This document shows, piece by piece, positions 44,949 through 54,967 of a stretch of 64,000 nucleotides of DNA. The first letter of the stretch is position 1, and each line of letters opens with the position of its first letter. The stretch is from Geminicoccaceae bacterium (GTDB lineage: Bacteria; Pseudomonadota; Alphaproteobacteria; Geminicoccales; Geminicoccaceae): assembly GCA_028285265.1 (NCBI GenBank), contig JANQPX010000032.1:310001-374000 (forward strand). The letters are read 5' to 3'. The position numbers and the translations under genes are program-made. The notes under the pieces are model-generated. The model was not told the DNA's origin. It ran no database searches and saw nothing but the letters and a program-made list of their open reading frames with translations.

Positions 44949-46027
44949 GTCAGTTCAGGCGACTCAGTCGCATTTGCCCCTTTTTCCCCTGCACCAACCG
45001 CTTCGATGAAATGCTGATAGCCATCGCGCTCGAGGCATGAATTGAGCTCATTCAGAATCGTCGGTATCAACGAAGGTCCGCCGTAGACAAGCCCTGTATA
45101 GAGCTGCAAGGCACTTGCACCCGCTTTGATCTTCGCATAGGCGCTTTCGCCGCTATCGATGCCGCCCACGCCGACGAGCGGCAAACGTCCGCCGGTCAAG
45201 CCGTAAAAACGGGCGATCTGGGCTGTTGACCGTGCAAAGATTGGACGCCCGCTGAGCCCACCACTTTCTACCTTGGAGCTGCTCACCAAGTCGCTTGGGC
45301 GATCGACCGTCGTATTGGCGATAATCAGCCCGTCGAGACCTTGAGCCAACGCGACATCGGCAATATCGGCCTCGTCTTCTGCTGTGAGATCGGGGGCAAT
45401 CTTAAGAAAGAGCGGTTTTGTCTCACCGCCAGATCGAGCAAGATCTCCCCGGCGGGTCATCAACGTCTCAAGTAAGCGCGATAGCCGTTCCTTGCCCTGT
45501 AAATCACGGAGACCTGGCGTATTGGGTGAGGAGACATTGATGGTGAAATACTGGACATATGGATAGAGCCCGTTGAGGCAGGTGACATAGTCAGATGCAG
45601 GATCCGGCGAATCGCGATTAGCTCCGATATTGGCCCCGACGACGCCGCATTGGTGAACTTGACGAGCAAGCCTCCGCGTCGCTGCTTCGAGCCCTTTATT
45701 GTTGAATCCAAGGCGATTAATGATCGCTCGATCCTGCGCAAGGCGAAAGATTCTGGGCTTGGGATTCCCGGTTTGCGGCTTTGGCGTGACCGTGCCGATC
45801 TCGATCCAGCCAAAACCGAGTTTTCTCAAGCCCGGCAACGCTTCGGCGTTTTTGTCAAAGCCGGCGCTAAGGCCAAGCGGATTCGGCAGCTTCAGGCCAG
45901 CAAGGGTCGACGTCAGCTTGGGCCAATGATCGCCGGCTTGCCGCAGTGCGAGACCAAGACCCATGCCGCGGACCACGAGCCCATGGGCACGTTCTGGATC
46001 AAACCTATGAAGCCATGTCGTCAACAT
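44945..46027 (-). CDS. pyrD: Dihydroorotate dehydrogenase, class 2 (quinone-dependent)
   Basis: About 360 residues. It oxidises dihydroorotate to orotate in pyrimidine synthesis, passing electrons to ubiquinone. GLSAGFDKNAEALPGLRKLG and GTVTPKPQTGNPKPR begin the FMN site. INVSSPNTPGLRDLQ carries the catalytic Ser of class 2 enzymes, and LFLKIAPDLT and IIANTT are later FMN contacts. The N-terminal helical pair (LTTWLHRFDPERAHGL) is the membrane/quinone domain. The ATG at 46027 gives the normal length. 46069 is possible. Confidence 0.9.
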   Translation of the reverse strand: MLTTWLHRFDPERAHGLVVRGMGLGLALRQAGDHWPKLTSTLAGLKLPNPLGLSAGFDKNAEALPGLRKLGFGWIEIGTVTPKPQTGNPKPRIFRLAQDRAIINRLGFNNKGLEAATRRLARQVHQCGVVGANIGANRDSPDPASDYVTCLNGLYPYVQYFTINVSSPNTPGLRDLQGKERLSRLLETLMTRRGDLARSGGETKPLFLKIAPDLTAEDEADIADVALAQGLDGLIIANTTVDRPSDLVSSSKVESGGLSGRPIFARSTAQIARFYGLTGGRLPLVGVGGIDSGESAYAKIKAGASALQLYTGLVYGGPSLIPTILNELNSCLERDGYQHFIEAVGAGEKGANATESPELT

Positions 46028-46375
46028 GGTCACCGACACACGCGACCTTCGCCGCAACAATCGATCCAAAAGAGAAGTCTTCTGAACTCGGGTGACGCAT
46101 TGACCAACCGAAACTCGGTCAAGCTGTTAGGTAGTCTGAAATTCTGATGGCAATCAGCAAGCACAGACAATCCACCAAGGCGTTAGCATCAAGCGCTTGG
46201 ACGACGGTCATGTCGTCCGCGGTCACACCGTCGCGTTCTCTGGCATCAACTGAAGGATGTCAATGCTCAACATCGCGAGGCCGTGGGCTCAAGACACCAG
46301 CTTAGCGTCAAGCAGGGGCGCGTCGGGTAAATCCGTGGAAGTGCCGAGCTGGCCGACGAGATCAGCCCAAAACCG
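46028..46375. other. Intergenic stretch between binding protein and pyrD
   Basis: About 350 bases. It contains a seven-base-pair inverted repeat (GGACGAC 46199-46205 / GTCGTCC 46212-46218) without a T run and no supported gene. It presumably carries the pyrD promoter. Confidence 0.4.
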
Positions 46376-48238
46376 CTATTCGTCGAGCCAGAAGGTATCC
46401 GGGCGATAAATGCCGAAATGAGCACCGGGTTCCCAGTTATAGACCCCCTCATTGGGGACATTTCTCAGCGCTGTTTTCGCAACGACGGGCTGGAGGACAC
46501 CGCTCGCAAGGCCGATCGAGTAGACCTGAGCATTGTAGATCTCGAGCATCCGCACCCAGATCGCTTCGCGCTCGTCTGCTGAGGTGGCCGCCTGCCAGTT
46601 CTGGAAGAGTGAGAGCAACTCCTTGGCTTCGGCCATGTCTGGCGCCTCACCTGCGGCGCCTTTCGTCTCCCAGTGCTGTCCCCATTTGGGCCACTGATAT
46701 TGGTCAAATTGCGATGTCGGCGCAAACTCCCAAGGGCTCATATCCGCCGTTGGAATGCCATTCTCAAGGCCATACGCAATGGACATCAACGTGTCGCCGG
46801 CAAAGATCCGATTACGAAGAACCTCTCGCTGTGATGGCTTGACATGAATCTTGACGCCCTGCTTGAGCCAGGCCTCAGCCACCAGCTCAAGTAGGTCGGT
46901 TTCTTCCGTCTCTTCACCTGCCGTCTCGACGATGAGCTCGACTGGCCGACCATCGGGGAGAAGGCGAAGACCGTCCGACGACCATTCATTCAGCCCCATG
47001 TCATCAAGCAGAGCTGACGACTGTTCCGGATCAAAGCTTGCCCACTCAAAGCGGTAGTTTTCTTTGTAGAGAGGGCTCTGTGGCAGCACGGTGTTGTTGC
47101 CGCCCATGGCGAGCCCGAAATACATAATCTGGTTGATTTCTTCGCGATCGATGGCGAGCGACAGGGCGCGACGAAAACGGACATCACGCAAGACGTCACG
47201 CCAGACCGGATCGCTCGCGTTCAAATTCGGATAGAGCGCTAAATGGGCGCCGCGTGCCGTCTGCCAAAGATATGTCATCAACCCCGAACGTTCCTGGTTC
47301 TCCTTAAGAAACGTATAGTGCTTGAAGAAAAGCCCCCGCGCTTGAAGGTCGGTTTCACCCGCTCCGGCCTTAATGGGAATGAGTTTGCTATCGACCACTT
47401 CCATGATGACCCGGTCGAGATAGGGTAGCTGCTGCCCTCCCTCATCAACGCGGTGATAATGAGGATTACGCTCGAACACAAACCGGGTGGACGGTGGCGC
47501 TGTCGTCAACATCCAAGGCTGCAGCGTTGGTAAGTCGGGGTTGTCCTGCTTATACATGTTGTCGCGACGGCCGTGGAGCTGCGCCCAGTCCCTCGCCTTG
47601 TTCGCTGCAACGGCTTGCGCAAGTTGATCCTCATCGGCGTAAGCTTGGTGAAACTGCTTCAAATAATGAGCCGGCATATAAATGAACTGCGGCGTTGCAC
47701 CGGCAAGCGCCGGTAAAAAGAGTGGGTTCGGCTTCGACCAGCTGTAGCGCACGGTCAATGGGTCTGGAAACGTGACCTCGGGAAGCTCGCCATCAACGAT
47801 TAGCTTTGCCGGCGGTCCGGTTGGACTGAGGGCCATATTGTTGGCGACATCTTCCCACCAATAGCGAAAATCTTCGGACGTGAAAGGTGCACCGTCCGAC
47901 CAATGATGGCCGTCACGCAGCCTGAGTGTGAAGATCCGACCGTCTTCGACGTCTACAGACTTCAAGATGTCGGGTTGGATCGCGAAGTCGCGATCATAGC
48001 CGACGAGCCGCGCATAGCCGTAGACCACCATCAGCCTCGTGTCTTTTGGCCGCCCCACTAGGGTGGTGATCTCACCACCAGCTTTCCCGATGGTCGTTCC
48101 GGTGGACGGGTCGAAGGTTACGATGCTCGGCTCAAGCGGCGGTTCAGCAAACCCGGCATGCGGCATCGCCAATACCAAAAAGGCAATGAGCGCCGCCAGT
48201 CTGCGACCGGTGGAAGACCATGAAGAGTTATGCGGCAT
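46376..48238 (-). CDS. ABC transporter substrate-binding protein, family 5 (peptide/oligopeptide type)
   Basis: About 620 residues with a signal peptide (RRLAALIAFLVLAMPHAGFA). The family 5 pattern is clear: TLRLRDGHHWSDGAPFTSEDFRYWW in the N-terminal lobe and RRALSLAIDREEINQIM in the second lobe. At over 600 residues it resembles the YejA-like group more than DppA. The ATG at 48238 overlaps the ATPase stop by 11 bases. 48256 and 48262 are alternatives. No permease genes accompany it. Confidence 0.83.
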   Translation of the reverse strand: MPHNSSWSSTGRRLAALIAFLVLAMPHAGFAEPPLEPSIVTFDPSTGTTIGKAGGEITTLVGRPKDTRLMVVYGYARLVGYDRDFAIQPDILKSVDVEDGRIFTLRLRDGHHWSDGAPFTSEDFRYWWEDVANNMALSPTGPPAKLIVDGELPEVTFPDPLTVRYSWSKPNPLFLPALAGATPQFIYMPAHYLKQFHQAYADEDQLAQAVAANKARDWAQLHGRRDNMYKQDNPDLPTLQPWMLTTAPPSTRFVFERNPHYHRVDEGGQQLPYLDRVIMEVVDSKLIPIKAGAGETDLQARGLFFKHYTFLKENQERSGLMTYLWQTARGAHLALYPNLNASDPVWRDVLRDVRFRRALSLAIDREEINQIMYFGLAMGGNNTVLPQSPLYKENYRFEWASFDPEQSSALLDDMGLNEWSSDGLRLLPDGRPVELIVETAGEETEETDLLELVAEAWLKQGVKIHVKPSQREVLRNRIFAGDTLMSIAYGLENGIPTADMSPWEFAPTSQFDQYQWPKWGQHWETKGAAGEAPDMAEAKELLSLFQNWQAATSADEREAIWVRMLEIYNAQVYSIGLASGVLQPVVAKTALRNVPNEGVYNWEPGAHFGIYRPDTFWLDE

Positions 48239-50171
48239 TGAGGACGGATTGGACATCGGCATCAGCAGTCAGTCGAACGATGTGGTCTTCACCGACATCG
48301 ACCAGTGAGGTCGGGTCGGCACCTAGGGTGAATGGGTCTGGCCACGACCCGGGATCGGACGTCTTGCCAGCCATTAACGCATCAAAATCAAGGGGTCGGT
48401 CGAGATCCGGTTCAGGCACCGCTGCCAGCAAAGCCCGCGTGTAGGGATGCAGTGGCCGCGCGAACAACTCATGGGTCGGCGCCATCTCGACGATCCGCCC
48501 AGCACACATCACCGCAATTCGCTGACAAAGATATTTCACCACGGCAAGATTGTGCGAAATGAAAAGATAGGTCAGGCCCAGTTCGCTCTGTAAGTCTTTC
48601 AGAAGATTTAGAATCTGAGCCTGAACAGAGACATCGAGCGCCGAGACGGGCTCATCGCAAATGAGGAATTCGGGATTGAGCGCGAGGGCACGCGCGATCC
48701 CAATTCGCTGGCGTTGGCCGCCGGAAAAACTATGGGGATAACGCCGGAGATGGCGTATATCGAGACCGACGGCCTGCAGCAGCTTCTTGACCCGTTCCGT
48801 TCGCTCTTCTGCGTCACCGATCTCGTGGATGACCATGGGCTCAGCGATGATGTCGTAAACCGTCATTCGTGGATTCAGCGAGTGAAAAGGATCTTGGAAA
48901 ATGTACTGAAGTCGGCGCCTGAACCGTTCCAGGCCAACGTCGTCAAGGGCAAGAATATCGGTCGTTGCGTTCTGATCCGTCGTGTTTGTTTCCGGCGCCT
49001 TATGGAACAAAATGTCGCCCTTGTCCGGAAGGGCAGCCCGCATGATCAATTTCGAAACAGTCGTCTTGCCACAACCGCTTTCGCCAACAAGACCAAAGGC
49101 CTCACCACGCTTGATCTGAAAGCTGACATCGTCAACAGCAACGATCTCGTTCACGCCGTTGCCAAACCAACCGCCTTTTCGCGTCCGAAACGTCTTTCGA
49201 AGGCCTTTCACTTCCAAGATAGGCTTGTCCTCAAGCTCTTGGGATTGATCCATCGTCACCTCGGCCTCGGAGCGTCCGCCAATCAACGTCCGGGCATTGG
49301 TCTTGACTTCGCGAAGGGGGGTTAACCTATCATTGGCCGACATCGACAGCGTGGGGACAGCATGCATCAGCGCTTTGAGATACGGGTGCTCGGGCGCCGA
49401 CAGCAGGTCCTTTGAGGCGCCGCTCTCCATGACGCGTCCACGGTAAAGGACCACCACCTCATCCGCCATATTCGCGACCACACCGAGATCATGGGTGATG
49501 AACAAGATCGCCATTTCGAACTCCTTTTGGAGTTCTTGCATCAGCTGAAGGGTCTGTGCCTGGATCGTGACGTCAAGGGCTGTGGTGGGTTCATCGGCAA
49601 TCAGAAGTGCCGGATCACAGACCAATGCCATGGCGATCATCGCGCGCTGGCGGAGGCCACCCGAAAGTTCGAACGGATATGTCTGATAGGCGCGATCGGG
49701 CTCGGGAAAGCCAACACGATCGAGCATTTCGATCGTCCGTTTCGTCGCCGTCTTCTTGTCGACGTCCGCATGAAGCAAGAGCGCTTCACCGATCTGATCG
49801 CCGATGGTGTGAAGCGGCGATAGCGAGCTCATCGGTTCTTGAAAGATGATGGAGATGCGATCGCCCCGAATGGAGCGTCTTATCGGATGGTCGTCGCCAT
49901 ATTGAGCGAGGTCAACGGGGTCGCCAGACCGCTTCGGATCACAAAAGAGGATCTGACCACTGCTGATCGTCGCAATGCGTGGCAGGATGCCGAGGATCGC
50001 TTGGGACAGAACGGTTTTCCCCGAACCGCTCTCACCGACGAGGGCAACGGTCTTTCCTGCTGGGATATCAAAACTCACACTGCGCACAGCGCGCACCAAG
50101 CCCTCAGCCGCACGGAAATCGACGACAAGATCCTTGATCGCGAGGAGAGGTGTCTTCCCAGCGTTGGTCAT
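48228..50171 (-). CDS. Fused dual ABC ATPase (oligopeptide/dipeptide type, DppD-DppF or YejF-like)
   Basis: 647 residues with two complete ATPase halves. The first has GESGSGKT near residue 45, [15 protein letters not shown] and [12 protein letters not shown]. The second, after a linker at about 275-320, has [24 protein letters not shown] and [12 protein letters not shown]. Each half ends with an oligopeptide C-terminal motif ([26 protein letters not shown]). The start overlaps the deacetylase-like gene (ATGA). With the binding protein it forms an importer lacking local permeases. Confidence 0.88.
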   Translation of the reverse strand: MTNAGKTPLLAIKDLVVDFRAAEGLVRAVRSVSFDIPAGKTVALVGESGSGKTVLSQAILGILPRIATISSGQILFCDPKRSGDPVDLAQYGDDHPIRRSIRGDRISIIFQEPMSSLSPLHTIGDQIGEALLLHADVDKKTATKRTIEMLDRVGFPEPDRAYQTYPFELSGGLRQRAMIAMALVCDPALLIADEPTTALDVTIQAQTLQLMQELQKEFEMAILFITHDLGVVANMADEVVVLYRGRVMESGASKDLLSAPEHPYLKALMHAVPTLSMSANDRLTPLREVKTNARTLIGGRSEAEVTMDQSQELEDKPILEVKGLRKTFRTRKGGWFGNGVNEIVAVDDVSFQIKRGEAFGLVGESGCGKTTVSKLIMRAALPDKGDILFHKAPETNTTDQNATTDILALDDVGLERFRRRLQYIFQDPFHSLNPRMTVYDIIAEPMVIHEIGDAEERTERVKKLLQAVGLDIRHLRRYPHSFSGGQRQRIGIARALALNPEFLICDEPVSALDVSVQAQILNLLKDLQSELGLTYLFISHNLAVVKYLCQRIAVMCAGRIVEMAPTHELFARPLHPYTRALLAAVPEPDLDRPLDFDALMAGKTSDPGSWPDPFTLGADPTSLVDVGEDHIVRLTADADVQSVLNAA

Positions 50172-50929
50172 GCCGCCTCTCCATCAGTTAGATGAGGAGA
50201 GGAAAAGAGAGATGATGCTGAGCAGAAACGAATGGCGGGGTGGCGTGAAACAGCCGACAGGAGACATTCAAGAAAGGCCCAGCACGCCTCATCCATCACG
50301 AGATGATGTGTCAGAAACCCAATGGGCTCGTCGGCATCGACATGGTCGAGCAAGCGCTCAAGCAAAACACCTTCGCCGAGAAAACCGCGAGTTCCGCGCC
50401 AATCAATCGGATCGAGATGTGTATTGACCAAAGCGACGCCCGGGCTGATCTCGGCACTGACGCGCTTGCCAAAAACTGATAGTCCTTGAAAGCCCCATCC
50501 GCCCAATAACGGGTGTAGCCCTTGATCAATCCGGTTCCAGGGAGGAACCAGGATCGGCATGAAGGTGGCGCCAAAAGCGTCCTCCAGCACGGCTTTGCCC
50601 GTTTTGAGTTCGCCAGCAATCTGATCAACGGGACGTCCACCAAGTTCGATTGACTTCTCACCGGCTTGGCCATGGTTAACATGAGCGTAACCATGTTGAA
50701 GCACGATGCTTCCCGCACTTGCCGCAATCGATGCCTGCGCAGCCGGTTCAAGCCATGCAGGCACAACGGCAAGCGTCAGCGGTGCATTTTGCTGGTCAGC
50801 CAAGTCGAGCAGACGTTTCAAAGCCGGGGAATCCCTACCAGCATCATCGTCACGCCACCAAAACTCGATGGTTTCGCCTCGCTCTGCCACGGCGTCCAAG
50901 GCTCTATGGAAAGGCTTCCAATCCGTCAC
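50168..50929 (-). CDS. Polysaccharide deacetylase-like protein (NodB fold)
   Basis: A 253-residue protein with a shortened NodB-type fold. FWWRDDDAG carries the catalytic and metal Asp residues, LQHGYAHVNH supplies the two metal His, and VPPWNRID is the R/W-type later motif. There is no signal peptide, so it acts on a cytosolic or membrane-lipid-linked sugar. It is coupled by ATGA overlaps to the glycosyltransferase upstream and the ATPase downstream. Confidence 0.78.
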   Translation of the reverse strand: MTDWKPFHRALDAVAERGETIEFWWRDDDAGRDSPALKRLLDLADQQNAPLTLAVVPAWLEPAAQASIAASAGSIVLQHGYAHVNHGQAGEKSIELGGRPVDQIAGELKTGKAVLEDAFGATFMPILVPPWNRIDQGLHPLLGGWGFQGLSVFGKRVSAEISPGVALVNTHLDPIDWRGTRGFLGEGVLLERLLDHVDADEPIGFLTHHLVMDEACWAFLECLLSAVSRHPAIRFCSASSLFSSPHLTDGEAA

Positions 50930-52092
50930 CTGTGGACCCGGGCCGCCGGTTCCGGCATCAACAAGTCTTGGACAAATCTGACGGTGTTCGCCATGCCGTC
51001 AAGATTGAGATCGACGACCTGCGGTGGGGGACGATCTAAAGCAGTATCGACCGCTTTGGCTAAACTTTCAGGCGTAAGATCGGTCTCGCTGATCGTTTGC
51101 GCCAGCCCCATGTTGGACAGGCGCTCCGCCCTTAAGCTCTGTTCCGTTTCGCTCGCTGTTTCGAAGGGCACCAAGACCATGCGCTTGCCCATCCTCAAGC
51201 CTTCCACAACCGTATTGTAGCCCGCTTGAGAGATAGAAAGAAGACTGTTCGCCAATCTCGCCTGAAAATCCGGACTTGGTCCGGTGAGGATGATCCCGAG
51301 CGGCAGTTTCGAGCGCAGCGCATTCAGCTCGGCTTGATCAGCAAATCCACCGGCAATGACACGCCAGGGAACATCCTTCAAGCGAGATTGCGCCCGCGCC
51401 TTAATGGCGGCCTCGATCAGTTTGGCCCCAACACGGCCACCACCTGTGGATACTAAGACTTCGGGTGCCATGCTGTTGATCTTCGGTTCGGCAATCGCCG
51501 GCTTTTCCGTCACATAGCCAGTATTGACGATCTTCGAGGCGATCTCTTTCGCATGGGGAAACGTCAAGTCGAAGGGGACGAGATTGGGGTCGGTGTGCAC
51601 CAGGACATGATCATAATAGGTCTGCACCAGGTCGCGCATCCAATCATAGCGGCTTTGATCGCTCTTGATCACAAGGATGTCGCGCACCGAACTCAAGATT
51701 TTCGGTCGCGGGACAAAGGATGAGGCCGCTTCCAGCAATCGAATCAGTTCGAATTGAAAAGCACGGCGACCGAAGGGAAACATCTCCGTAATCACCACCC
51801 GAGGCCGGGTTCGTGCCAGGACGGCCATGAGCTTGGCACGCCGTTTGGCGATAAAGACCTGATCAATCGGCTGACCATCGAGGTCCACCATCGCACTAAA
51901 CTGCCGATCCCGCGCTCGGACACCGGGAAGATGTTCGAGCTTGACACCCTCGGGCTTGATCCACTCGACGGGCGGGCCACCACTAACCAGTGTGACATCA
52001 AGGCCGTCAGCCGCCATGGCCTCGGCGAGTGTTGCCGCTCGTTTAAAATGCCCTGTGCCGAGCAGATGTTGAACCCAGATCAGAACTGACAT
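50926..52092 (-). CDS. Predicted glycosyltransferase (MurG-like, COG4671-type)
   Basis: A 388-residue GT-B-fold protein. The N-terminal HLLGTGHFKRAATLAEAMA contains the GTGH loop seen in MurG-like and COG4671 proteins. LVSTGGGRVGAKLI and LSISQAGYNTVVEGLRMGKR form the C-terminal nucleotide-sugar site. The donor and acceptor are unknown. It lies in the same tightly packed cluster as the deacetylase-like protein, suggesting a modified glycan or glycolipid. Confidence 0.8.
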   Translation of the reverse strand: MSVLIWVQHLLGTGHFKRAATLAEAMAADGLDVTLVSGGPPVEWIKPEGVKLEHLPGVRARDRQFSAMVDLDGQPIDQVFIAKRRAKLMAVLARTRPRVVITEMFPFGRRAFQFELIRLLEAASSFVPRPKILSSVRDILVIKSDQSRYDWMRDLVQTYYDHVLVHTDPNLVPFDLTFPHAKEIASKIVNTGYVTEKPAIAEPKINSMAPEVLVSTGGGRVGAKLIEAAIKARAQSRLKDVPWRVIAGGFADQAELNALRSKLPLGIILTGPSPDFQARLANSLLSISQAGYNTVVEGLRMGKRMVLVPFETASETEQSLRAERLSNMGLAQTISETDLTPESLAKAVDTALDRPPPQVVDLNLDGMANTVRFVQDLLMPEPAARVHR

Positions 52093-52243
52093 GGCTTGCT
52101 ACACCAAATAGTGACGACAGTGTCGGTAAAGAACCGTCCCTTTAGGGTCGGCAAAAGTATCACGTTTAACCAGCCTAACCGCGACCATCACCTTGCACGG
52201 TCGCATCACGTTGTACGCATTGGATCGCCTAAGCATCATGACT

Positions 52244-53422
52244 TCACCCGCAGCGTCCGATCTTGACGTCGCGAATGACCGCCGCATCGACAAGGGCTTG
52301 GCGCAACACACTTGTCGCGCGCTCCAAGCTGTGTTCCTCCTCGACAAACGCCTGAGCCGCTCGCGACATCGCACTCCTTTGGACCTGGTCATTCAGTAAT
52401 GTTGCAAGAGCCCCCGCCATGGCATCCAGATCGCGCGGGTTGGTCAGTAAGCCAGTAACGCCGTCTCGAACCACATCTTGCACCCCCCCTTCTCGACCAG
52501 CCACAACGGGCAAACCGCTCGCTTGTGCCTCCAAAAAGGCCATCCCATAGGCTTCCCGAATCGCGGGCCAAGCATAGACATCTGCAGCGGCGTAACAAGC
52601 GGGAAGCCGGTCTTCTGCTAGAATTCCTGCATATCGCACGCGTTCTGGTCCAAACGATCTGAAGGCTTTTTCAATCCTGGGGAGCGCTACACCGCCGCCG
52701 ACGATCAGAAGCTGCCAGCTAGAGTCCGTCAGTCTTTGAAGAACCTCGGCCAACGCTTCATAAGACTGGCATTTGACATCATCACGCATCATGCCAACGG
52801 CGAGCAGCCAGGGCTTGTGACAATCCAGACCGAAACGTCCACTGAGCTCACGCCGGCAGTGCGCGCGCGCTTGCTGCGCCTCACGGTAAGGCGTGGGGTC
52901 GAGAAAGGGAGGTAGACGTGTGAGCCGTCCCGGGGGACGGATCAGTGGTGCGAGTCCAGCTTGATCGACACTTGTCATAGCCAGAATGACGTCAGCGGCT
53001 TGAAGGGCGGTTTCAGTGGATCGGTGACCGAGATCCCATGGGCCGCCAGCTTGTTTCCCGGCGATGGACGTCTCGATCATCACATAAGGAATGCAGAGGG
53101 CTTGTTGAACCGCGGGGCCCAGCCAGTCCGGCGATTTGTGGTAACCGTGATAGGTGATCCAGGCTTTGGGACGCCTGGTGTCCGGCATCGTTTCATAGCG
53201 CCTGATGAGCCTGTTGGCGAAACGCGTGCCTAAACGCCTTAGGCGTATCTGCCGTTCGCGATCGCCGTTTCGATCATAGCTACGAAAGCGACTGGCCAAC
53301 GTCACCTCGTGCCCGCCTTGCGCCAACGCGGTGATGAGGGCACGTGCCATGCGACGATCGCCCGACGGTGTTGGATGGTCGGGTGATTTCAAAGGCGCAT
53401 AAAATGCGACGGTATCAATCAT
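52244..53422 (-). CDS. Glycosyltransferase family 4 protein
   Basis: A 392-residue GT4 retaining glycosyltransferase. It has an N-terminal GDRRMARALITALAQGGHEV, and a C-terminal donor-site block with AIREAYGMAFLEAQASGLPVV containing the EX7E pair, followed by GREGGVQDVV. It is separated from the next glycosyltransferase by about 150 bases but is on the same strand and probably acts in the same glycan pathway. Confidence 0.85.
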   Translation of the reverse strand: MIDTVAFYAPLKSPDHPTPSGDRRMARALITALAQGGHEVTLASRFRSYDRNGDRERQIRLRRLGTRFANRLIRRYETMPDTRRPKAWITYHGYHKSPDWLGPAVQQALCIPYVMIETSIAGKQAGGPWDLGHRSTETALQAADVILAMTSVDQAGLAPLIRPPGRLTRLPPFLDPTPYREAQQARAHCRRELSGRFGLDCHKPWLLAVGMMRDDVKCQSYEALAEVLQRLTDSSWQLLIVGGGVALPRIEKAFRSFGPERVRYAGILAEDRLPACYAAADVYAWPAIREAYGMAFLEAQASGLPVVAGREGGVQDVVRDGVTGLLTNPRDLDAMAGALATLLNDQVQRSAMSRAAQAFVEEEHSLERATSVLRQALVDAAVIRDVKIGRCG

Positions 53423-53726
53423 GACCCGGGACAGCCGAGATCACGAAGAAGGGTGTGCCAGGACCATGTCTACTCCTCGTTGCCAGGCGCTGTGTCGTGC
53501 CGGAGATCTTCCTACCTAGCATGATCAATATTAATGATCTCTCAATTCAGTCATCAAACCACGGGTCTTGCCGACCATTCGCTCGGCCATGTTCGCGGAA
53601 ATCATCGCTTGAGATCACAGCTAGTTCAACCGTCCCTTCCGCCAGGGTGACGCCCTGCGAGTTCTGTCTATAATGCCGCTCACCAAATGCATGGCAGTAC
53701 ACTCACCTTGCTCCGGATGACAGTCC
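53423..53726. promoter_or_regulatory. Divergent intergenic region with AT-rich palindrome
   Basis: 304 bases between the glycosyltransferase and ynjB. An imperfect palindrome, GATCA (53523-53527) - seven AT bases - TGATC (53535-53539), is the most obvious regulatory-looking element. No gene is supported. Confidence 0.4.
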
Positions 53727-54929
53727 ATGGCCCAATTCTTCACTGCATTGCTTCTTCTTGTATTACTGGGAATCACTCCGTCGAAAGCAGCTGATAACGC
53801 GACTTGGAAAGAGGTTTTGGCGGACGCCGAAGGCCAAACGGTGTACTTCAATGCCTGGGGTGGCGATGAGACGATCAACAGCTACATCGATTGGATCGGC
53901 GATGAGGTGAAACGCCGGTTTGACGTAACGCTCAAGCACGTCAAGCTCGCCGACACCGCAGAAGCTGTAGCGCGCGTCGTCGCGGAGAAGACGGCAGGCC
54001 GGGAGGACGGAGGCTCGATTGATCTGATCTGGATCAATGGTGAAAACTTCGCCTCGATGAAGGAACAGGACCTGCTCTTCGGTCCCTTTGCTCATGATCT
54101 GCCAAGCTTTGCCCATGTCGACGTCGAAGGCAAGCCAACCACCATTTTGGACTTCACCGTCCCGACAGATGGGTTCGAAGCCCCTTGGGGCATGGCGCAG
54201 TTTGTCTTTTTTCACGATACCGATCGGGTCCCCGAGCCACCACGCTCAACCCAGGAACTCCTCGCTTGGGCCAAAGACCACCCAGGACGATTCACCCACC
54301 CCTCGCCGCCGGACTTTATCGGTTCGACGTTTCTCAAACATCTGATGATCGCTTACGTCGACGATCCGAGTGTGTTGCAAAGGCCCGTTGAGATGAGCGA
54401 TTTCGGCGAGGTGACGGCCGGGCTTTGGCAAGCCCTTGAAGACGTTCGCCCGTCCCTTTGGCGGAAGGGCGAGACGTACCCTGCCAATGCACCAGGCTTG
54501 CACCAGCTTCTCGATGACGGCGAGGTCGACTTTTCGATGGCTTTCAACCCTGCAGAAGCGTCGGCGGCCATCAATGCAGGCACATTGCCGAATACCATTC
54601 GCACGTTCATTCCCGAAGCCGGGTCGATTGGCAACACCCACTTTGTAGCGATCCCGTTCAACGCAGCGCACAAAGCCGGCGCTCAAGTCGTCGCCAATTT
54701 TCTCATGTCACCCGAAGCGCAAGCGAAGAAACAGGATCCCGAAGGCTGGGGCGACGGTACGGTCCTCGATGTCCCAGCGCTTGATCCGGAGGATCGTGCT
54801 CGTTTTGATCAGCTGCCCCGTGGCATTGCCACCTTGCCGCCCGAAAAGTTGACCCCGGTTCTGCCGGAACCCCATCCATCTTGGATGACCCGAATCGAAG
54901 AGGAATGGCTTCGGCGCTTCAGCAGTTAA
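53727..54929 (+). CDS. ynjB: ABC transporter substrate-binding protein, YnjB family
   Basis: A 400-residue periplasmic protein with a Sec signal peptide ending near PSKAAD. The family start VYFNAWGGDETINSYIDWIGDEV and GSIDLIWINGENFASMKEQDLLFGP are characteristic of YnjB, and MAFNPAEASAAIN appears later. The ligand of YnjBCD systems is not firmly known. It is the first gene of a three-gene operon with permease and ATPase. Confidence 0.85.
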   Translation: MAQFFTALLLLVLLGITPSKAADNATWKEVLADAEGQTVYFNAWGGDETINSYIDWIGDEVKRRFDVTLKHVKLADTAEAVARVVAEKTAGREDGGSIDLIWINGENFASMKEQDLLFGPFAHDLPSFAHVDVEGKPTTILDFTVPTDGFEAPWGMAQFVFFHDTDRVPEPPRSTQELLAWAKDHPGRFTHPSPPDFIGSTFLKHLMIAYVDDPSVLQRPVEMSDFGEVTAGLWQALEDVRPSLWRKGETYPANAPGLHQLLDDGEVDFSMAFNPAEASAAINAGTLPNTIRTFIPEAGSIGNTHFVAIPFNAAHKAGAQVVANFLMSPEAQAKKQDPEGWGDGTVLDVPALDPEDRARFDQLPRGIATLPPEKLTPVLPEPHPSWMTRIEEEWLRRFSS

Positions 54930-54967
54930 CCCTGGTGCTGACGTTTCCTGATTAGGCGGGCGAGGGC

